Shown in pieces: positions 38,337 to 48,817 of a stretch of 64,000 nucleotides of DNA (position 1 is the stretch's first letter; every line of letters starts with the position of its first letter). Under the pieces are notes generated by a model that saw only the letters and a list, made by a program, of their open reading frames with translations, was not told where the DNA came from and ran no database searches. The translations under genes and the position numbers were made by a program. Location of the stretch: contig NZ_CP067100.1 in NCBI RefSeq assembly GCF_016616235.1, forward strand, positions 6,755,001 to 6,819,000. Reading direction: 5' to 3'. This stretch comes from Bradyrhizobium diazoefficiens (GTDB lineage: Bacteria > Pseudomonadota > Alphaproteobacteria > Rhizobiales > Xanthobacteraceae).

Positions 38337-38807
38337 TCAATAATTCGCCGCGTCCGGAAATTTCCGGATCATTCGGGTCCCGTCTGCGACATATTTGTCA
38401 CCCTCGGCGGCGAGCTTCGCAAGATTTTCGAACCCGAAGCGATGCACATCGCGCAACTGCTTGTTGACGACGATCAGGCGGCCTCCGATCAGCACCATGC
38501 GGCCAAAGCCTTCATGATGCATCTTCAGCATCGGCTGGATCATCACGCCGGTTGCCTTCTCGATCGAGAGCGCGACCGCATTGAAGAACAGCTCCACGCG
38601 CCATACCGTGTCTGGATCTGGATCGCCCACGATCGGCAACGTGTGCCGCTTCTCCTTGTCCAGGATATAGGGGTCCAGCAAGTCGAGATCGCTCTTGCCC
38701 TCCCAAGCCCCATGGCTGTCCTCAGCGCGCCAGATCTTGACCAGCTGCTTGACGAACGGCGCATCAAGAGCAGTATCGGGTTGCCCCGCTTCTGCGGCCT
38801 CAGTCAT
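38337..38807 (-). CDS. NifX-associated protein (DUF269)
   Basis: 156 residues. Family text includes [20 protein letters not shown], and [20 protein letters not shown] followed by [14 protein letters not shown]269 proteins follow nifX in nif operons and are thought to assist cofactor handling, without proven activity. Seven bases after nifX. Confidence 0.92.
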   Translation of the reverse strand: MTEAAEAGQPDTALDAPFVKQLVKIWRAEDSHGAWEGKSDLDLLDPYILDKEKRHTLPIVGDPDPDTVWRVELFFNAVALSIEKATGVMIQPMLKMHHEGFGRMVLIGGRLIVVNKQLRDVHRFGFENLAKLAAEGDKYVADGTRMIRKFPDAANY

Positions 38808-38814
38808 GTGATCC

Positions 38815-39210
38815 TCATTCCTCGAAATCGAACCTGCGCTCCCCGGCCTTCGCCAGGGCCTTGCGGATCCAGGGGGGTGGCGTCCCCTTCAGCATTCGTT
38901 GGAGCTTTTCGAGCAGCTCCAGGATGTTCTCCGGCTTGTTCACCTTGATGGGATGTATTTTATTCGCCACCACCCGCGCAGCACCGGAGCCGCCGATCGC
39001 AACGACATAGAGGATGGCGCAATCCTTGATCGCCTCGATCTTGGGCGCGAGCTTATCCTCGTTGCCGTCTTCCGAAAGATCGCCGTCGAACTGCAGCGCC
39101 TTCAGAAAGACGTGCCCGTCCGGCTCGACGTCATAGACGACAATATTCTTGGCCCAGCCGAAATGCGCATCGACGCGCCTCAAGTCCTGGGTAGCGAATG
39201 CGACCTTCAT
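38815..39210 (-). CDS. nifX: NifX, FeMo-cofactor carrier
   Basis: 131 residues, a single NifX/NafY-type domain: [20 protein letters not shown] at the start and [17 protein letters not shown] in the middle. NifX binds NifB-co and the later precursor and passes them to NifEN. Its start overlaps the nifN stop by four bases. Confidence 0.96.
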   Translation of the reverse strand: MKVAFATQDLRRVDAHFGWAKNIVVYDVEPDGHVFLKALQFDGDLSEDGNEDKLAPKIEAIKDCAILYVVAIGGSGAARVVANKIHPIKVNKPENILELLEKLQRMLKGTPPPWIRKALAKAGERRFDFEE

Positions 39211-40610
39211 GCAATCGACCTCTCTGTTGCGTCAGTGAAGCTGCGTCCGGACTTGAGAGGCGGGGTTGAGGCCCGCCAGCTATCGGGGCAGGGCTTATGA
39301 TTTTCCTCGCGGTCGGCGATGAGAAGGTTGGCGATCTGGAAGATCAAATCGCGCGTGCCGCGATACCCAACGGACAGCTGGTGTCCTGCGCCAAGGCGGT
39401 CGAACATCGGAAATCCCGCGCGATGAAACGGGATCTTGAGCCGCTCCGCCGCTTGGCGGCCGTGCGAATGCGTGACCAGCAGATCGCAATTCGCTCTCCG
39501 GGCGCGCTCTTCCAGATCCTCGAGATCGCCGATCAGCACCTCGTCGGTCCTTATCCGCTCCAGCACCGGCGAGGGCGTGGTTGTCACGGCCGCCGTGACC
39601 TGCGCGCCCATGTCGTGCAGCATGCTGGACAGGTCGAACAGGAGATCAGGCTCGGCACCGATCGCGAGCTTACGGCCGCCCAGATGGAAATGGGCGTCCA
39701 GCATCGCATCGGCGAGCTGTCCGCGCTGACGCCGGTATTTGGTTGGTACAGGGCGGCCGGAGATCTCACTCAAGAAGGCGATGAATTCGTCGTTGGGGAT
39801 AAGACCACACAATCGCTCGAACAGGCGAAACGGCACCTCGGTCCTGGTCTGCATGGCTTCTGCCGCCCGCCGCATCTGCGCACCGATGGCAATGGTCCAG
39901 CCGGACTGGCCCATGCTGGCAATTTCCTCAATGCCGATGCCGCCGATGGTCGTTGACGTAAACTCCTCGGGGATATGCCCGTCCAGCGATCCCGCCAGGT
40001 CAGGCAGGAAGCGTGGCTTGAGCCCGAAATCCTCCAGAATCGTCCTGACCTCATCGAGGTCCGCGGGCGTCAGGTGACATCCGGGCAGGACATTCACCCG
40101 CGCGGGATCGCGCTCTGCCCCGATCGTCGGCGCCCTGACAAGCACCTCGACCATGCGCGCCACTGCCTTTTCCCAGCCGTCCTGGAACGCATCCTTGAAA
40201 TCGGGCGTCGAGACATGGACCAGGGGAAATGTGGCGAGTTGCGGATGCTTCTTGCGGATCAGCTTGATGGTGCCGTCGATATCGTCGCCGTTCGTTTCCG
40301 TTACCCCGGTCGAGCAGATCCCGATGATCGCCGGCTTGGTTCGATGGTGGATGTTGAGGATGGCTTGTTCGATATTTTCAAACCCGCCGAGCACGGTTGT
40401 CACCTCGCTCATCGCGGTGGTCTGCAGCGGGACCGGCTCCTTGAAATGCCGCACGAACAGCGTCAGCCCAAAAGACGTGCAGCCTTGCGAACCGTGCAGA
40501 ACCGGCATCGCCCCGCGCAGGCCCATGAACGCGAATGCGCCGCCGATGGGCTGGCTCATCTTCAGCGGGCTGACCATGCAGGCCTTGCTCGGCGTGCTGA
40601 CGAGAGCCAT
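39207..40610 (-). CDS. nifN: NifN, beta subunit of the NifEN cofactor scaffold
   Basis: 467 residues, homologous to NifK. It begins with KACMVSPLKMSQPIGGAFAF and GSQGCTSFGLTL, which hold cluster cysteines. With NifE it forms the scaffold on which NifB-co is converted to FeMo-co by NifH. It starts ten bases after the nifE stop. Confidence 0.97.
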   Translation of the reverse strand: MALVSTPSKACMVSPLKMSQPIGGAFAFMGLRGAMPVLHGSQGCTSFGLTLFVRHFKEPVPLQTTAMSEVTTVLGGFENIEQAILNIHHRTKPAIIGICSTGVTETNGDDIDGTIKLIRKKHPQLATFPLVHVSTPDFKDAFQDGWEKAVARMVEVLVRAPTIGAERDPARVNVLPGCHLTPADLDEVRTILEDFGLKPRFLPDLAGSLDGHIPEEFTSTTIGGIGIEEIASMGQSGWTIAIGAQMRRAAEAMQTRTEVPFRLFERLCGLIPNDEFIAFLSEISGRPVPTKYRRQRGQLADAMLDAHFHLGGRKLAIGAEPDLLFDLSSMLHDMGAQVTAAVTTTPSPVLERIRTDEVLIGDLEDLEERARRANCDLLVTHSHGRQAAERLKIPFHRAGFPMFDRLGAGHQLSVGYRGTRDLIFQIANLLIADREENHKPCPDSWRASTPPLKSGRSFTDATERSIA

Positions 40611-40619
40611 GACGCCGCC

Positions 40620-42299
40620 CTATTCCGCGGCCTGCCGCATGGCAGGCGGCTGCGAGACCGACATCGCCTCAAGGATGCCCTGGATCCGGCTCCTGCAGCA
40701 ACCGCCGTATGCGTCCGTGTGCTCTCTGACACCCTCAACGCTCGTCACACCATGCACGTGGATCGCATCTTCGATCGTTCCTCGATCGACCTTGTTGCAG
40801 AGGCAAACCTTTTTCGCGCGGCGGCTCGCCTCCACAAGAGCCGGGGTTGTTGCGGTGTCGGCGGCCTGTCCGTTGCCCTGCGCAAGGGCCAAGCGCGTGG
40901 GCTGGCCATCCTTGGTGATATCGTCCCATGGGGGCGGCCGGCGCAGCTGCTCCCACATCGGATTGAACAGCGCCTTGTCGATCTCCTCGACGAGCTTCAC
41001 GATCCCCAAATAGCCCATATAGGCATGAGAGCGCTCCTGGTTGATGTCGAGCCAGGGCATCGCCGCTTTCAGCGCGACGAATTGCGACTTGCCGCCGGAG
41101 AGCATGATGTCCGCTTTTGCGGCCTTCAGCATCCTGTACATGTCGCGTGGCGCCATGTCGTCGATCATATGGGCGTCCTGTCCCATCCGCTGCTTGATGC
41201 GCTCCTTGTCTTCTTTTGTGGATTTTTTGACGCTGGTGCCGACCAGCTCGAGGCCGGCCTCCTGCAACGCGGCGAGCACGGACCAGGATTTCACGCCACC
41301 TGTGATGAGGAGTGCCCTCTTGCCGACCAGGCGGGGCCTGTAGGATCCGATTTTCGCCCAGGCGCTCGCCTCCTCCCGCGCTATGACCACCTCGGTACGG
41401 CCGATCAGATCTTCCGGGGCCCCGCGCGCGACCAAAACGCGTGCAATGTTGCGCAGTGCATCGCTGGAGTCCTGGATACCGTAGAACGAGCCTTCGAAGA
41501 ACGGGATGCCGTAGCGCTCTTGCATCTTGCGCGCCACATTGATCATGGACTTCGAACACACCAGCATGGCGGCGCGCGCCCGATGAGATGAGGCAACTTC
41601 ACGATATTTCCCGTCCCCGGAAATGCAGGAGAGAATGCGGATGCCGAGCTCGTCCAACAGCGGCTTGACCTGCCACAATTCGCCCGACAGATTGTATTCG
41701 CCGATCAGGTTGATGTCGCAAGGCGTGGTGTGGTCCGGCTCTTCGGTGCCGATGACATGATCAAGCAATGCTTGGCCCGCAAGCTTGTTGCCGAGGTTTT
41801 TCGACCCTACGAAGCCTGGCGAATTGACCGGAATCACCGGCTTGCCGAACTTCCGAGAAGCCGCCTTGCAGACGGCATTGATGTCGTCGCCGATCATGGC
41901 CGGAATGCAGGTCTGATAGACAAAAATCGCTGCCGGATCGTATTTCGCCAGGATCTCCTTGATCGCCTTGTAAAGTCGCTTCTCGCCGCCGAACACGATA
42001 TCGGTTTCATTCATGTCAGTGGTGAAGCCGGTGCGCCAGATGCTGGCCCCGGACGAAGCTGCACCGCGGTTGTCCCAGGAATTGCCCTCACAGGCGATGG
42101 GTCCGTGCACCAGATGGGCCACGTCGGTGAAGGGCTGCAGCGCAATCTTGGCGCCGTCGAAGGCGCACCCGCCGGCCGCACTGCCCGGCTTAGGTGGCTT
42201 GGTGCAGCCCTTCTTGCGCTCAGCGTCCGACTTGTCGGCGTTCTTGGCGCAGCCCGGCTCGTTGAAGACGTCCAGGATTCTGGCCGAAAGCGAACTCAT
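40620..42299 (-). CDS. nifE: NifE, alpha subunit of the NifEN scaffold, with C-terminal BFD-like domain
   Basis: 559 residues, about 80-90 longer than the enterobacterial or Azotobacter protein. The scaffold part is normal (CAFDGAKIALQPFTDVAHLV, VYQTCIPAMIGDDI). The extra C-terminus reads VCLCNKVDRGTIEDAI and DAYGGCCRSRIQGIL, the CxC...CxxC-like cysteine set of a bacterioferritin-associated-ferredoxin [2Fe-2S] domain. This extension is usual in Bradyrhizobium NifE. It lies 96 bases after nifK. Confidence 0.97.
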   Translation of the reverse strand: MSSLSARILDVFNEPGCAKNADKSDAERKKGCTKPPKPGSAAGGCAFDGAKIALQPFTDVAHLVHGPIACEGNSWDNRGAASSGASIWRTGFTTDMNETDIVFGGEKRLYKAIKEILAKYDPAAIFVYQTCIPAMIGDDINAVCKAASRKFGKPVIPVNSPGFVGSKNLGNKLAGQALLDHVIGTEEPDHTTPCDINLIGEYNLSGELWQVKPLLDELGIRILSCISGDGKYREVASSHRARAAMLVCSKSMINVARKMQERYGIPFFEGSFYGIQDSSDALRNIARVLVARGAPEDLIGRTEVVIAREEASAWAKIGSYRPRLVGKRALLITGGVKSWSVLAALQEAGLELVGTSVKKSTKEDKERIKQRMGQDAHMIDDMAPRDMYRMLKAAKADIMLSGGKSQFVALKAAMPWLDINQERSHAYMGYLGIVKLVEEIDKALFNPMWEQLRRPPPWDDITKDGQPTRLALAQGNGQAADTATTPALVEASRRAKKVCLCNKVDRGTIEDAIHVHGVTSVEGVREHTDAYGGCCRSRIQGILEAMSVSQPPAMRQAAE

Positions 42300-42395
42300 C
42301 GGTCTCTCCTCTCAATCGCGATTACGTGAGATCAGCCATCGCACGCTTAAGCTATCGCCGATGTTTGCCGGCGATGACTCAAGTGTCTTTCGTCA

Positions 42396-43952
42396 TCAAC
42401 GAATGATGTCAAAGCTATAGTCGGTACCTGCAACGCTGGTCTTCCTGTCGATCTCGTCAAAGATCTTGTCGAGGATCTTCACCAAAACGTTCATGCCGCC
42501 TTGATAGCCCCACAGCGGAGAGCGGTGATGGTGATGCCGATCAAAAATGGGGAAACCGATGCGGATCAGCGGGGTGCCGGTATCGCGCTCCAGATATTTG
42601 CCATGCGTGTTGCCGATCAGGAAGTCGACGGGCTCCGTGAACAGCAGCGAGCGCATGTGCCAGAGGTCTCGCCCTGGATAGGCATGGCAATTCTGCCCAA
42701 ACGGCGAGCTCGCAAACAACGCCTGCATTTTATCGTGCCAGGCCTTGTTGCCGTTCGAAGACAGCACATGGACCGGTTCGGCGCCCAGTTCGAGCAGGAA
42801 GGCAGCTAGCCCATAACATAGATCTGGATCGCCGTAGATCGCGAATTTCTTGCCGTGGATATGCGCGCTGGAGTCGGCGATCGCGTCGACTAGGCGGCCG
42901 CGCTCTCGCGCCAGCGCCTCGGGGATTTCCTTGCCGGTGATGCGCGATAACGCCATGAGGAGCTCGTCGGTCGCGGAGACGCCGACCGGATGGTTGAAAG
43001 CAAGGACCTCCTGGCCATGGCCGGCGATGAACGCTAGCGTCTTTTCCGTGCACCATTGCTGCGCAGAGATCGTCGCCTTGGCGTGAACCGCGTTTGCGGC
43101 GTCTTCCAACGTGGTGCCGCCGTCATACATCCTGAACTCGCCGTCGGTCGGCGTATCGAACACATCGGAATTGTCCGCGAGGATGGTGTACTGGACATCC
43201 ATCAAATCGAAGATGCGCTTGATTTCACGGGTGTTGCCAACGGTGTAGCCGTCAAAGCCGCCGATAAAGTTGATCTTCTCGTTGGGAGCGCGCTCGAGCT
43301 TCGGTACTGTCCCGGCTTTGCCGTCCCAGAAATGCTCAAGGATACCCTTCAGCGCATTGTCATAGCCCGTAATGTGGCTGCCGACGAAGGCCGGCGTGTG
43401 CGCGAACGGCACATCGAAATCCTGCGGGACCGATCCTTTCTCCTTGGAGGTTTTGATAAAGGCATTGAGGTCATCCCCGATCACCTCCGCCATGCAGGTC
43501 GTGGAGACCGCGATCATCTTGGGCTTGTACATGTTATAGCTGTTGGCGAGCCCATCGGTCATGTTGTTCAGGCCGCCGAACACTGCAGCATCTTCCGTCA
43601 TCGACGAAGAGACGCAGGAACTCGGCTCCTTGAAGTGCCGCGACAGATGGCTGCGATAATAGGCGACGCAGCCCTGGGAGCCGTGCACGAAGGGCAGCGT
43701 GCCCTCGAATCCAACGGAGGCGAACACCGCACCGAGCGGCTGGCAAGCCTTGGCCGGATTTATCGTCAGAGCTTCCCGCGCAAAGTTCTTTTCGCGATAT
43801 TCGGGCGTTTTCGACCATTCCCTGATGCGTTCGACCTCCGCGGGATCTCGAGCGTTCTCGAACATCTTCTTCTTGTTGGTCAGCATTTGCTGGTATTCCG
43901 GACCGCGGAACAGCTCGACATGATCGAGCACGTGTTCTGCATTCTGCGCCAT
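42396..43952 (-). CDS. nifK: Nitrogenase MoFe protein beta chain NifK
   Basis: 518 residues. P-cluster cysteines are seen in [29 protein letters not shown] and [14 protein letters not shown]. With NifD it forms the MoFe tetramer that reduces N2. Starts 72 bases after the nifD stop and shares its promoter. Confidence 0.99.
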   Translation of the reverse strand: MAQNAEHVLDHVELFRGPEYQQMLTNKKKMFENARDPAEVERIREWSKTPEYREKNFAREALTINPAKACQPLGAVFASVGFEGTLPFVHGSQGCVAYYRSHLSRHFKEPSSCVSSSMTEDAAVFGGLNNMTDGLANSYNMYKPKMIAVSTTCMAEVIGDDLNAFIKTSKEKGSVPQDFDVPFAHTPAFVGSHITGYDNALKGILEHFWDGKAGTVPKLERAPNEKINFIGGFDGYTVGNTREIKRIFDLMDVQYTILADNSDVFDTPTDGEFRMYDGGTTLEDAANAVHAKATISAQQWCTEKTLAFIAGHGQEVLAFNHPVGVSATDELLMALSRITGKEIPEALARERGRLVDAIADSSAHIHGKKFAIYGDPDLCYGLAAFLLELGAEPVHVLSSNGNKAWHDKMQALFASSPFGQNCHAYPGRDLWHMRSLLFTEPVDFLIGNTHGKYLERDTGTPLIRIGFPIFDRHHHHRSPLWGYQGGMNVLVKILDKIFDEIDRKTSVAGTDYSFDIIR

Positions 43953-44024
43953 TTCGTGGGAATCCTCTTGAAGATCGTGGTCAATGTCGGCTCGACGTCT
44001 CTGAAGAGACGGCGGAGAGGCCAG

Positions 44025-45524
44025 CTATTCCGCAGCCATGAGCCTCGGTTCGAGGGCAGCCTTCCAGGGCGCCTTGGTCTTCCTCCACACGGGCGAGTTG
44101 ATAGCCATGTCCATGTCGCGCGCGAAGATCGGAAAGCCGTCGTAACCGTGGTACGGACCCGAATAGTCCCAGGAGTGCATCTGCCGGAACGGCACCCCCA
44201 TCTTCTGGAACACATATTTTTCCTTGATGCCCGAGCCGACCAGGTCGGGCTGCATCTTCTCGACGAAGCGCTCGAACTCATAGCCATTGACATCATCGTA
44301 GATGAGCGTGCCGTCCTTGACGTAATGCTGGGCGGTGCGCTGATAGTCATCGTTGTGGCCGAACTCATAGCCGGTGCCGACGACTTCCATGCCGAGATCC
44401 TCGTAGGCGCCGATCACATGGCGTGGACGCAATCCGCCGACGAACAGCATCACGGTCTTGCCTTCCAGGCGGGGGCGGTATTTTGCGACGACCGCATCGA
44501 CAAGCGGCTGGTATTTCGCAATCACCCGCTCGGCTCCTTCCTTGATGCTGTCGTCGAAATAGCCCGCTATCTTGCGCAGTGATTCCGCGATTTTTGACGG
44601 ACCGAAGAAGTTGTATTCGCACCACGGAATGCCGAACTTCTCCTCCATGTGACGGGAGATGTAGTTCATCGAGCGGTAGCAATGCAGGATGTTGAGCTTC
44701 GCCTTGGGCGTGGCCTCGAGCTCGGCCAGCGACCCGTCTCCGGACCACTGGGCGATGACGCGTAGGCCCATTTCCTCAAGCAGGATTCGAGACGACCAGG
44801 CATCACCGCCGATATTATAGTCTCCGATGATCGCAACGTCGTATGGCGTCGACTCGAAGCGGGACTTCTCGGGCGTGAGCCTGTCGAAGACCCAATCGCG
44901 CACGGCATCGTTGGCGATGTGGTGCCCGAGCGACTGCGAGACGCCGCGGAAGCCCTCGCAGCGGACCGGCACGATCGTCTTGCCGCCATATTCCTTCGAC
45001 TTGGCCTTGGATACCGCCTCGATATCGTCGCCGATCAGGCCAATCGGGCATTCCGATTGGATGGTGATGCCGTTGTTAAGCGGGAACAGCTCCTGCAGCT
45101 CGTCGATGAGTTTGACGAGCTTCTTGTCACCGCCGAACACGATGTCCTTTTCCTGGAAGTCGGACGTGAACTGCAAGGTCACGAACGTATCGATACCGGT
45201 CGTGCCCGCGTAATAGTTGCGCCGCGATCCCCAGGAGTACTGGCCACACCCCACCGGACCATGGCTGATATGAATCATGTCCTTGATCGGCCCCCAGACC
45301 ACGCCCTTGGAGCCTGCATAGGCGCAGCCGCGGATCGTCATCACGCCGGGGATGGATTTGAGATTGGACTTAACGCCGCAATCCGCTTTCCCTGCCTCGT
45401 GAACGTTCAGGTGCTTGGCCCGCCGTTTTGCAGTCTTCTCGGGATAGACCGTCAGCACCTCCTGGATGAGGTCCTTATTGCGGGCCTTAATCTCCTCGGT
45501 GCTTTCGGTCCTAGCGAAGCTCAT
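44025..45524 (-). CDS. nifD: Nitrogenase MoFe protein alpha chain NifD
   Basis: 499 residues, standard length. P-cluster cysteines lie in [24 protein letters not shown] and [11 protein letters not shown]. The FeMo-co ligand cysteine is in LHCYRSMNY and the ligand histidine in [16 protein letters not shown]. The catalytic site appears intact. First gene of nifDKENX, preceded by a sigma-54 promoter and two NifA sites. Confidence 0.99.
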   Translation of the reverse strand: MSFARTESTEEIKARNKDLIQEVLTVYPEKTAKRRAKHLNVHEAGKADCGVKSNLKSIPGVMTIRGCAYAGSKGVVWGPIKDMIHISHGPVGCGQYSWGSRRNYYAGTTGIDTFVTLQFTSDFQEKDIVFGGDKKLVKLIDELQELFPLNNGITIQSECPIGLIGDDIEAVSKAKSKEYGGKTIVPVRCEGFRGVSQSLGHHIANDAVRDWVFDRLTPEKSRFESTPYDVAIIGDYNIGGDAWSSRILLEEMGLRVIAQWSGDGSLAELEATPKAKLNILHCYRSMNYISRHMEEKFGIPWCEYNFFGPSKIAESLRKIAGYFDDSIKEGAERVIAKYQPLVDAVVAKYRPRLEGKTVMLFVGGLRPRHVIGAYEDLGMEVVGTGYEFGHNDDYQRTAQHYVKDGTLIYDDVNGYEFERFVEKMQPDLVGSGIKEKYVFQKMGVPFRQMHSWDYSGPYHGYDGFPIFARDMDMAINSPVWRKTKAPWKAALEPRLMAAE

Positions 45525-45571
45525 GCTGATATCCTTTGAGAGTTAGCGCGACGGTGCTCGGCCAAGAGTTT

Positions 45572-45587
45572 AGCAATGACCGTGCCA
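45572..45587 (-). promoter_or_regulatory. Sigma-54 promoter of nifDKENX
   Basis: TGGCACGGTCATTGCT on the minus strand is a perfect -24/-12 element, 47 bases before the nifD ATG. Confidence 0.93.
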
Positions 45588-45656
45588 GCCGCGCGCAAGC
45601 GCAAAAAATAGCGGGATTGGAAGCACATAGCTTTGTCGGCAAACCCGGCCGCACTG

Positions 45657-45672
45657 TGTTGCAAACGCGACA
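45657..45672 (-). promoter_or_regulatory. NifA upstream activator site 1 of nifD
   Basis: TGTTGCAAACGCGACA, exact TGT-N10-ACA, 70 bases upstream of the nifD -24 element. Confidence 0.88.
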
Positions 45673-45707
45673 TCGGGAGCTTCCCCATCGACGGCTTCGT
45701 TTGCGCC

Positions 45708-45723
45708 TGTTCGATAGAAAACA
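45708..45723 (-). promoter_or_regulatory. NifA upstream activator site 2 of nifD
   Basis: TGTTCGATAGAAAACA, exact TGT-N10-ACA, 51 bases beyond site 1. Confidence 0.85.
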
Positions 45724-45912
45724 AGGACGAGCGCGTGTCATGCACCGCTGATATTCGACTGCAAAGCGTTAGCCTTGGGTGGGCTTGGCGCGCCCGCTGA
45801 CGATCGCATCATAGCCCGGCGGGCACCAGCTCAGACCGGCACCAGCCGATGCGCCGAGATGTTGGCCAGAGAAGCGCGTCTGGATGTATCCGCCAGGTCG
45901 ATGCGTTCTATC

Positions 45913-45930
45913 AGAACAATGAATTGTTCT
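45913..45930. promoter_or_regulatory. Perfect inverted repeat upstream of the calcium-binding protein gene
   Basis: AGAACAAT-GA-ATTGTTCT: 8-bp arms, 2-base spacer, about 70 bases before the start of the calcium-binding gene. It has the look of an operator for a dimeric regulator; I cannot name the regulator. Confidence 0.45.
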
Positions 45931-45999
45931 AATCCGCCGATGAGCAATATGAACGAGCCAGGTGGCATGGTGGGGGCTGTCTAACAAGGAGTATTCGCG

Positions 46000-46803
46000 A
46001 TGGACAAACCAATTGTTGGCGGTCCGGGCAGCAATAGTCTCTTTGGCGGCGACGGTAACGATATCATCATCGACCCCAAGGGCGATGACTGGATCGACGG
46101 TCGTGCCGGAAACGACGTCATCTCGGCCGGCGAGGGCAATGACCGAGTCTTCGGCGGCCAGGGCAATGACAACGTCTTCGGCGACGAGGGTAACGACTTC
46201 CTCTATGGCGACAACGGCCCCGACAAACCGCGAATCGTCAATGAGGGCAATGATAAGCTCTTCGGCGGCGCCGGCGACGACGTCCTCTTCGCTGGTGACG
46301 GCAGGGATTCCCTGACGGGAGGCACCGGCAACGACACCTTTGCGTTCCAGTTCCACGACCCGCACCCGGGATTTGACCAACAGTACGGGCCGGCCCCCGA
46401 CCACACCACTATCGTGGATTTCGACCCGGCACAGGACACCTTCACGTTCGACGCGGTCGGCTTTGGCAGCGACGGGCTCAACGCGAACTTCCTCAATCAC
46501 GTCAGCCAGCAGTCTGGCAATCAGGTGGACACCTTCTACAGTGGCCCGGCCTCAGGTGCTCACGGGGAACATGTCGTGGTGATCACCGATCGGGGTTTCT
46601 CCAACGGCTCTGACGCAGCCACTGCTATTTCGGCGGCCCCCGGCGACATTATCGCCTACTTTGGGTACAACAGCATGACTGCGAATCTGGCCTACGTCAC
46701 CTCCGCAAACCACGTTGACGAGTTCGCCCACCTGAGCAATGTGCACAGCGTGGACGGCCTGGCCAGCTTGGGCCTGAGCGCATCGGACTTCACATTCCAC
46801 TGA
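46000..46803 (+). CDS. RTX-type calcium-binding repeat protein
   Basis: 267 residues. The N-terminal half carries about eight GGxGxDxxx-type nonapeptides (GGDGNDIII, GGQGNDNVF, GGAGDDVLF, GGTGNDTF), which form a calcium-filled beta-roll. There is no signal peptide, and such proteins usually leave by type I secretion using a C-terminal signal; the C-terminus here is SLGLSASDFTFH. AAGGAG lies just before the ATG. The remaining half has no recognised enzyme domain. The gene is divergent from nifD, preceded by a palindrome and followed by a terminator. Host-surface interaction is possible but unproven. Confidence 0.85.
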   Translation: MDKPIVGGPGSNSLFGGDGNDIIIDPKGDDWIDGRAGNDVISAGEGNDRVFGGQGNDNVFGDEGNDFLYGDNGPDKPRIVNEGNDKLFGGAGDDVLFAGDGRDSLTGGTGNDTFAFQFHDPHPGFDQQYGPAPDHTTIVDFDPAQDTFTFDAVGFGSDGLNANFLNHVSQQSGNQVDTFYSGPASGAHGEHVVVITDRGFSNGSDAATAISAAPGDIIAYFGYNSMTANLAYVTSANHVDEFAHLSNVHSVDGLASLGLSASDFTFH

Positions 46804-46823
46804 CCCGCAACCCATGCCGAACC

Positions 46824-46858
46824 GCGCCCGCCCTGTTCGGGCGGGCGCTTTCGTTTTC
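46824..46858 (+). terminator. Rho-independent terminator of the calcium-binding protein gene
   Basis: A 10-bp perfect GC stem (GCGCCCGCCC / GGGCGGGCGC) with loop TGTTC, followed by TTTCGTTTT, about 20 bases after the stop codon. Confidence 0.88.
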
Positions 46859-48091
46859 CGCTGCTTGCCAGGAAATGGCTGGCGTAGCGCTTCAGCTTGA
46901 TGAAGCTGTGTCGCGCGCTGGCCGCGGACCCGATCGTCCTGAAGCTCGTCGGGCAAACACCCCAAAGTTCAATCAATGAGTTTGCTGGCACCACTTGATC
47001 TCCCGGCACGGGCTTGATCTCGAATGGCAGCACGCTCCGACCCTCCGGAAGGTCCGTCCCTAAGAGGCATCTCTACCGCTTCTTTGATTTGCTCCTGCTG
47101 GAGCGCAGCCTCGACCTCGAGGCCTGTTATCGTGATAACCGACGCAGTGGCGACTCTGAGCGCTCCAGGCCAATTCTGCCGACGCGCGACGCCTTGCGCC
47201 CGCCACCGTCTTGTTCTCGCTGCTTAAACGGTCCTGTGAATGTCAGGAACTTGCTGAACCTGGGCCGGCGACGGACTTGAATCGTACGTAGCGTCAGATT
47301 GTAGGTTTTCCGACACGGCCGCGCGACTCTTCGGTCGCGCCAAAACATCCCGACAGCTAGCAAGAATTGCGAATGTCTCAAGCTCTTAAGGTTGGTTCGC
47401 AACCTGCTCACGCGCCTCGCGGCAGCACGTCGTCGAGATGGCCGAACAGCCAGGCGGGAGAACCATCGCCGCCCGATTTGCCCGAGGAGAAAGGCCGTCA
47501 CTTGGAGAGCAGGGATCGCCATCTTCGCCTCGCCGCTGGCGGATGGGAGAACGATCTGAACTCGAGTTCCACATCCGAGGCTTCACCGTAATCGTTGTCC
47601 GAGGTCAATGCAGGCTACGCGTGGTCGCACCGCATGCGTAATTGGCGCATTGCCGGGATGGACCGACCAGGGTTCACTGCCTCTCCAGAGGCCGCAGCGT
47701 GGGGAGCGTACGCGACTCGGTTTTGGGACTCGCCAGGGTGCGGCATGTGTTTTCGGCCAAGGCGTAGATTGTCTCGTCGGGAGCGTATGGCGGGCGAATG
47801 CGCGAGGGTGTTGTCCCGGCCCTTAGTCCCTTCACTGATTCGTAGCCTCCCTGCCGAGGCCAGGATCACCGCAAGGGTTGCCGAGAACGCATGCGATCCA
47901 CAGCTGACGGCCGCAGTTCCCGGTAGGCCGATGAATAGATCGGATAAATTGGTCGTTGACGACTGGTGCTCTGCGCCAATGCCAGCTGCCGGGCGGTTTA
48001 CGTCAAAGGAGAGCTTTACAAGACCCGCGCGGCCTCACGTGGACGATGACCGGCTCAATTCACCCCGTCGTAAATTGACGAGAGAAGATGA
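46859..48091. other. Gene-poor stretch
   Basis: No gene could be supported over 1.2 kb. Frames at 47595-48179 (plus) and 47127-47522 (minus) are Arg-rich and without family resemblance. Confidence 0.5.
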
Positions 48092-48817
48092 ATGCGAACG
48101 CTACTGGTTGATCATCAAACCGCCTTTGCGCGTGCCGTGCAAGGAGCTCTCGTGGATTGTGGTTTCGCCGTCGATGTGACCCGCACTCTGGACGAAGCGG
48201 CGGCAGCTCTTGATTGCGCAGGCTATGATATTCTTCTTCTCGAGTTGGCTCTGCCGGATGGAGACGGCTTGGACTGGTTGAAGCAGTTGAGGCGGAGCGG
48301 CAAATCGATGCCCGCGATGGTGATAAGCGGTCTCAACGATCTCGATCGCCGGATTGCAAGCTTCAACGGGGGGGCGGACGATTTCCTGTCAAAGCCCCTG
48401 TCTACCGTTGAACTCATCGCGCGGATGCGAGCGATTCTACGGCGATCAAAGCAAATGACGGCCCCACTCATCGTATTTGGGAACGTGAAATTCGATCCGA
48501 TTGCCCGGCAAGCCTGGGTTGATGGGCGGCCGCTCGGCATCGCGCGTCGTGAACTGTGCCTTCTTGAGCATCTGCTCAGCCATGCAGGGCGCACGGTGCC
48601 GCGCGCCTCACTGGAGGATAGCATTTATTCGTTCGACAATGAGGTCTCGACCAATGCGCTTGAGGCGGCAATCTATCGTTTGCGCGGACATTTGAGGCGG
48701 TCCGCCGCGACGCTACGGATCAGGTCCGCGCGCAGCATCGGCTACTCTCTTGAATTGAATGGCGCATCCGCCCCGCTACGGGTAGAACCTGAAAGCAAGA
48801 CTTCCCTCGTTTCTTGA
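48092..48817 (+). CDS. OmpR-type response regulator lacking the phospho-acceptor aspartate
   Basis: 241 residues: receiver domain (1-115) and winged-helix DNA-binding domain (about 130-225, IARRELCLLEHLLSHAGRTV and VSTNALEAAIYRLRGHL). The usual acidic pair at residues 8-9 is His-Gln, and the phospho-acceptor position is Glu 51 (ILLLELALPDGDG instead of LLDLxLP). The conserved Lys is kept in LSKPLS. Such receivers cannot be phosphorylated in the normal way and are often constitutively active or respond to other signals. No kinase gene is adjacent. Target genes unknown. Confidence 0.88.
   Translation: MRTLLVDHQTAFARAVQGALVDCGFAVDVTRTLDEAAAALDCAGYDILLLELALPDGDGLDWLKQLRRSGKSMPAMVISGLNDLDRRIASFNGGADDFLSKPLSTVELIARMRAILRRSKQMTAPLIVFGNVKFDPIARQAWVDGRPLGIARRELCLLEHLLSHAGRTVPRASLEDSIYSFDNEVSTNALEAAIYRLRGHLRRSAATLRIRSARSIGYSLELNGASAPLRVEPESKTSLVS

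Noticed and set aside
45963..45978. GG-N10-GC spacing before the RTX gene, like a sigma-54 promoter
   Set aside because: The -12 box reads GGGC rather than TTGC and no NifA site is nearby.
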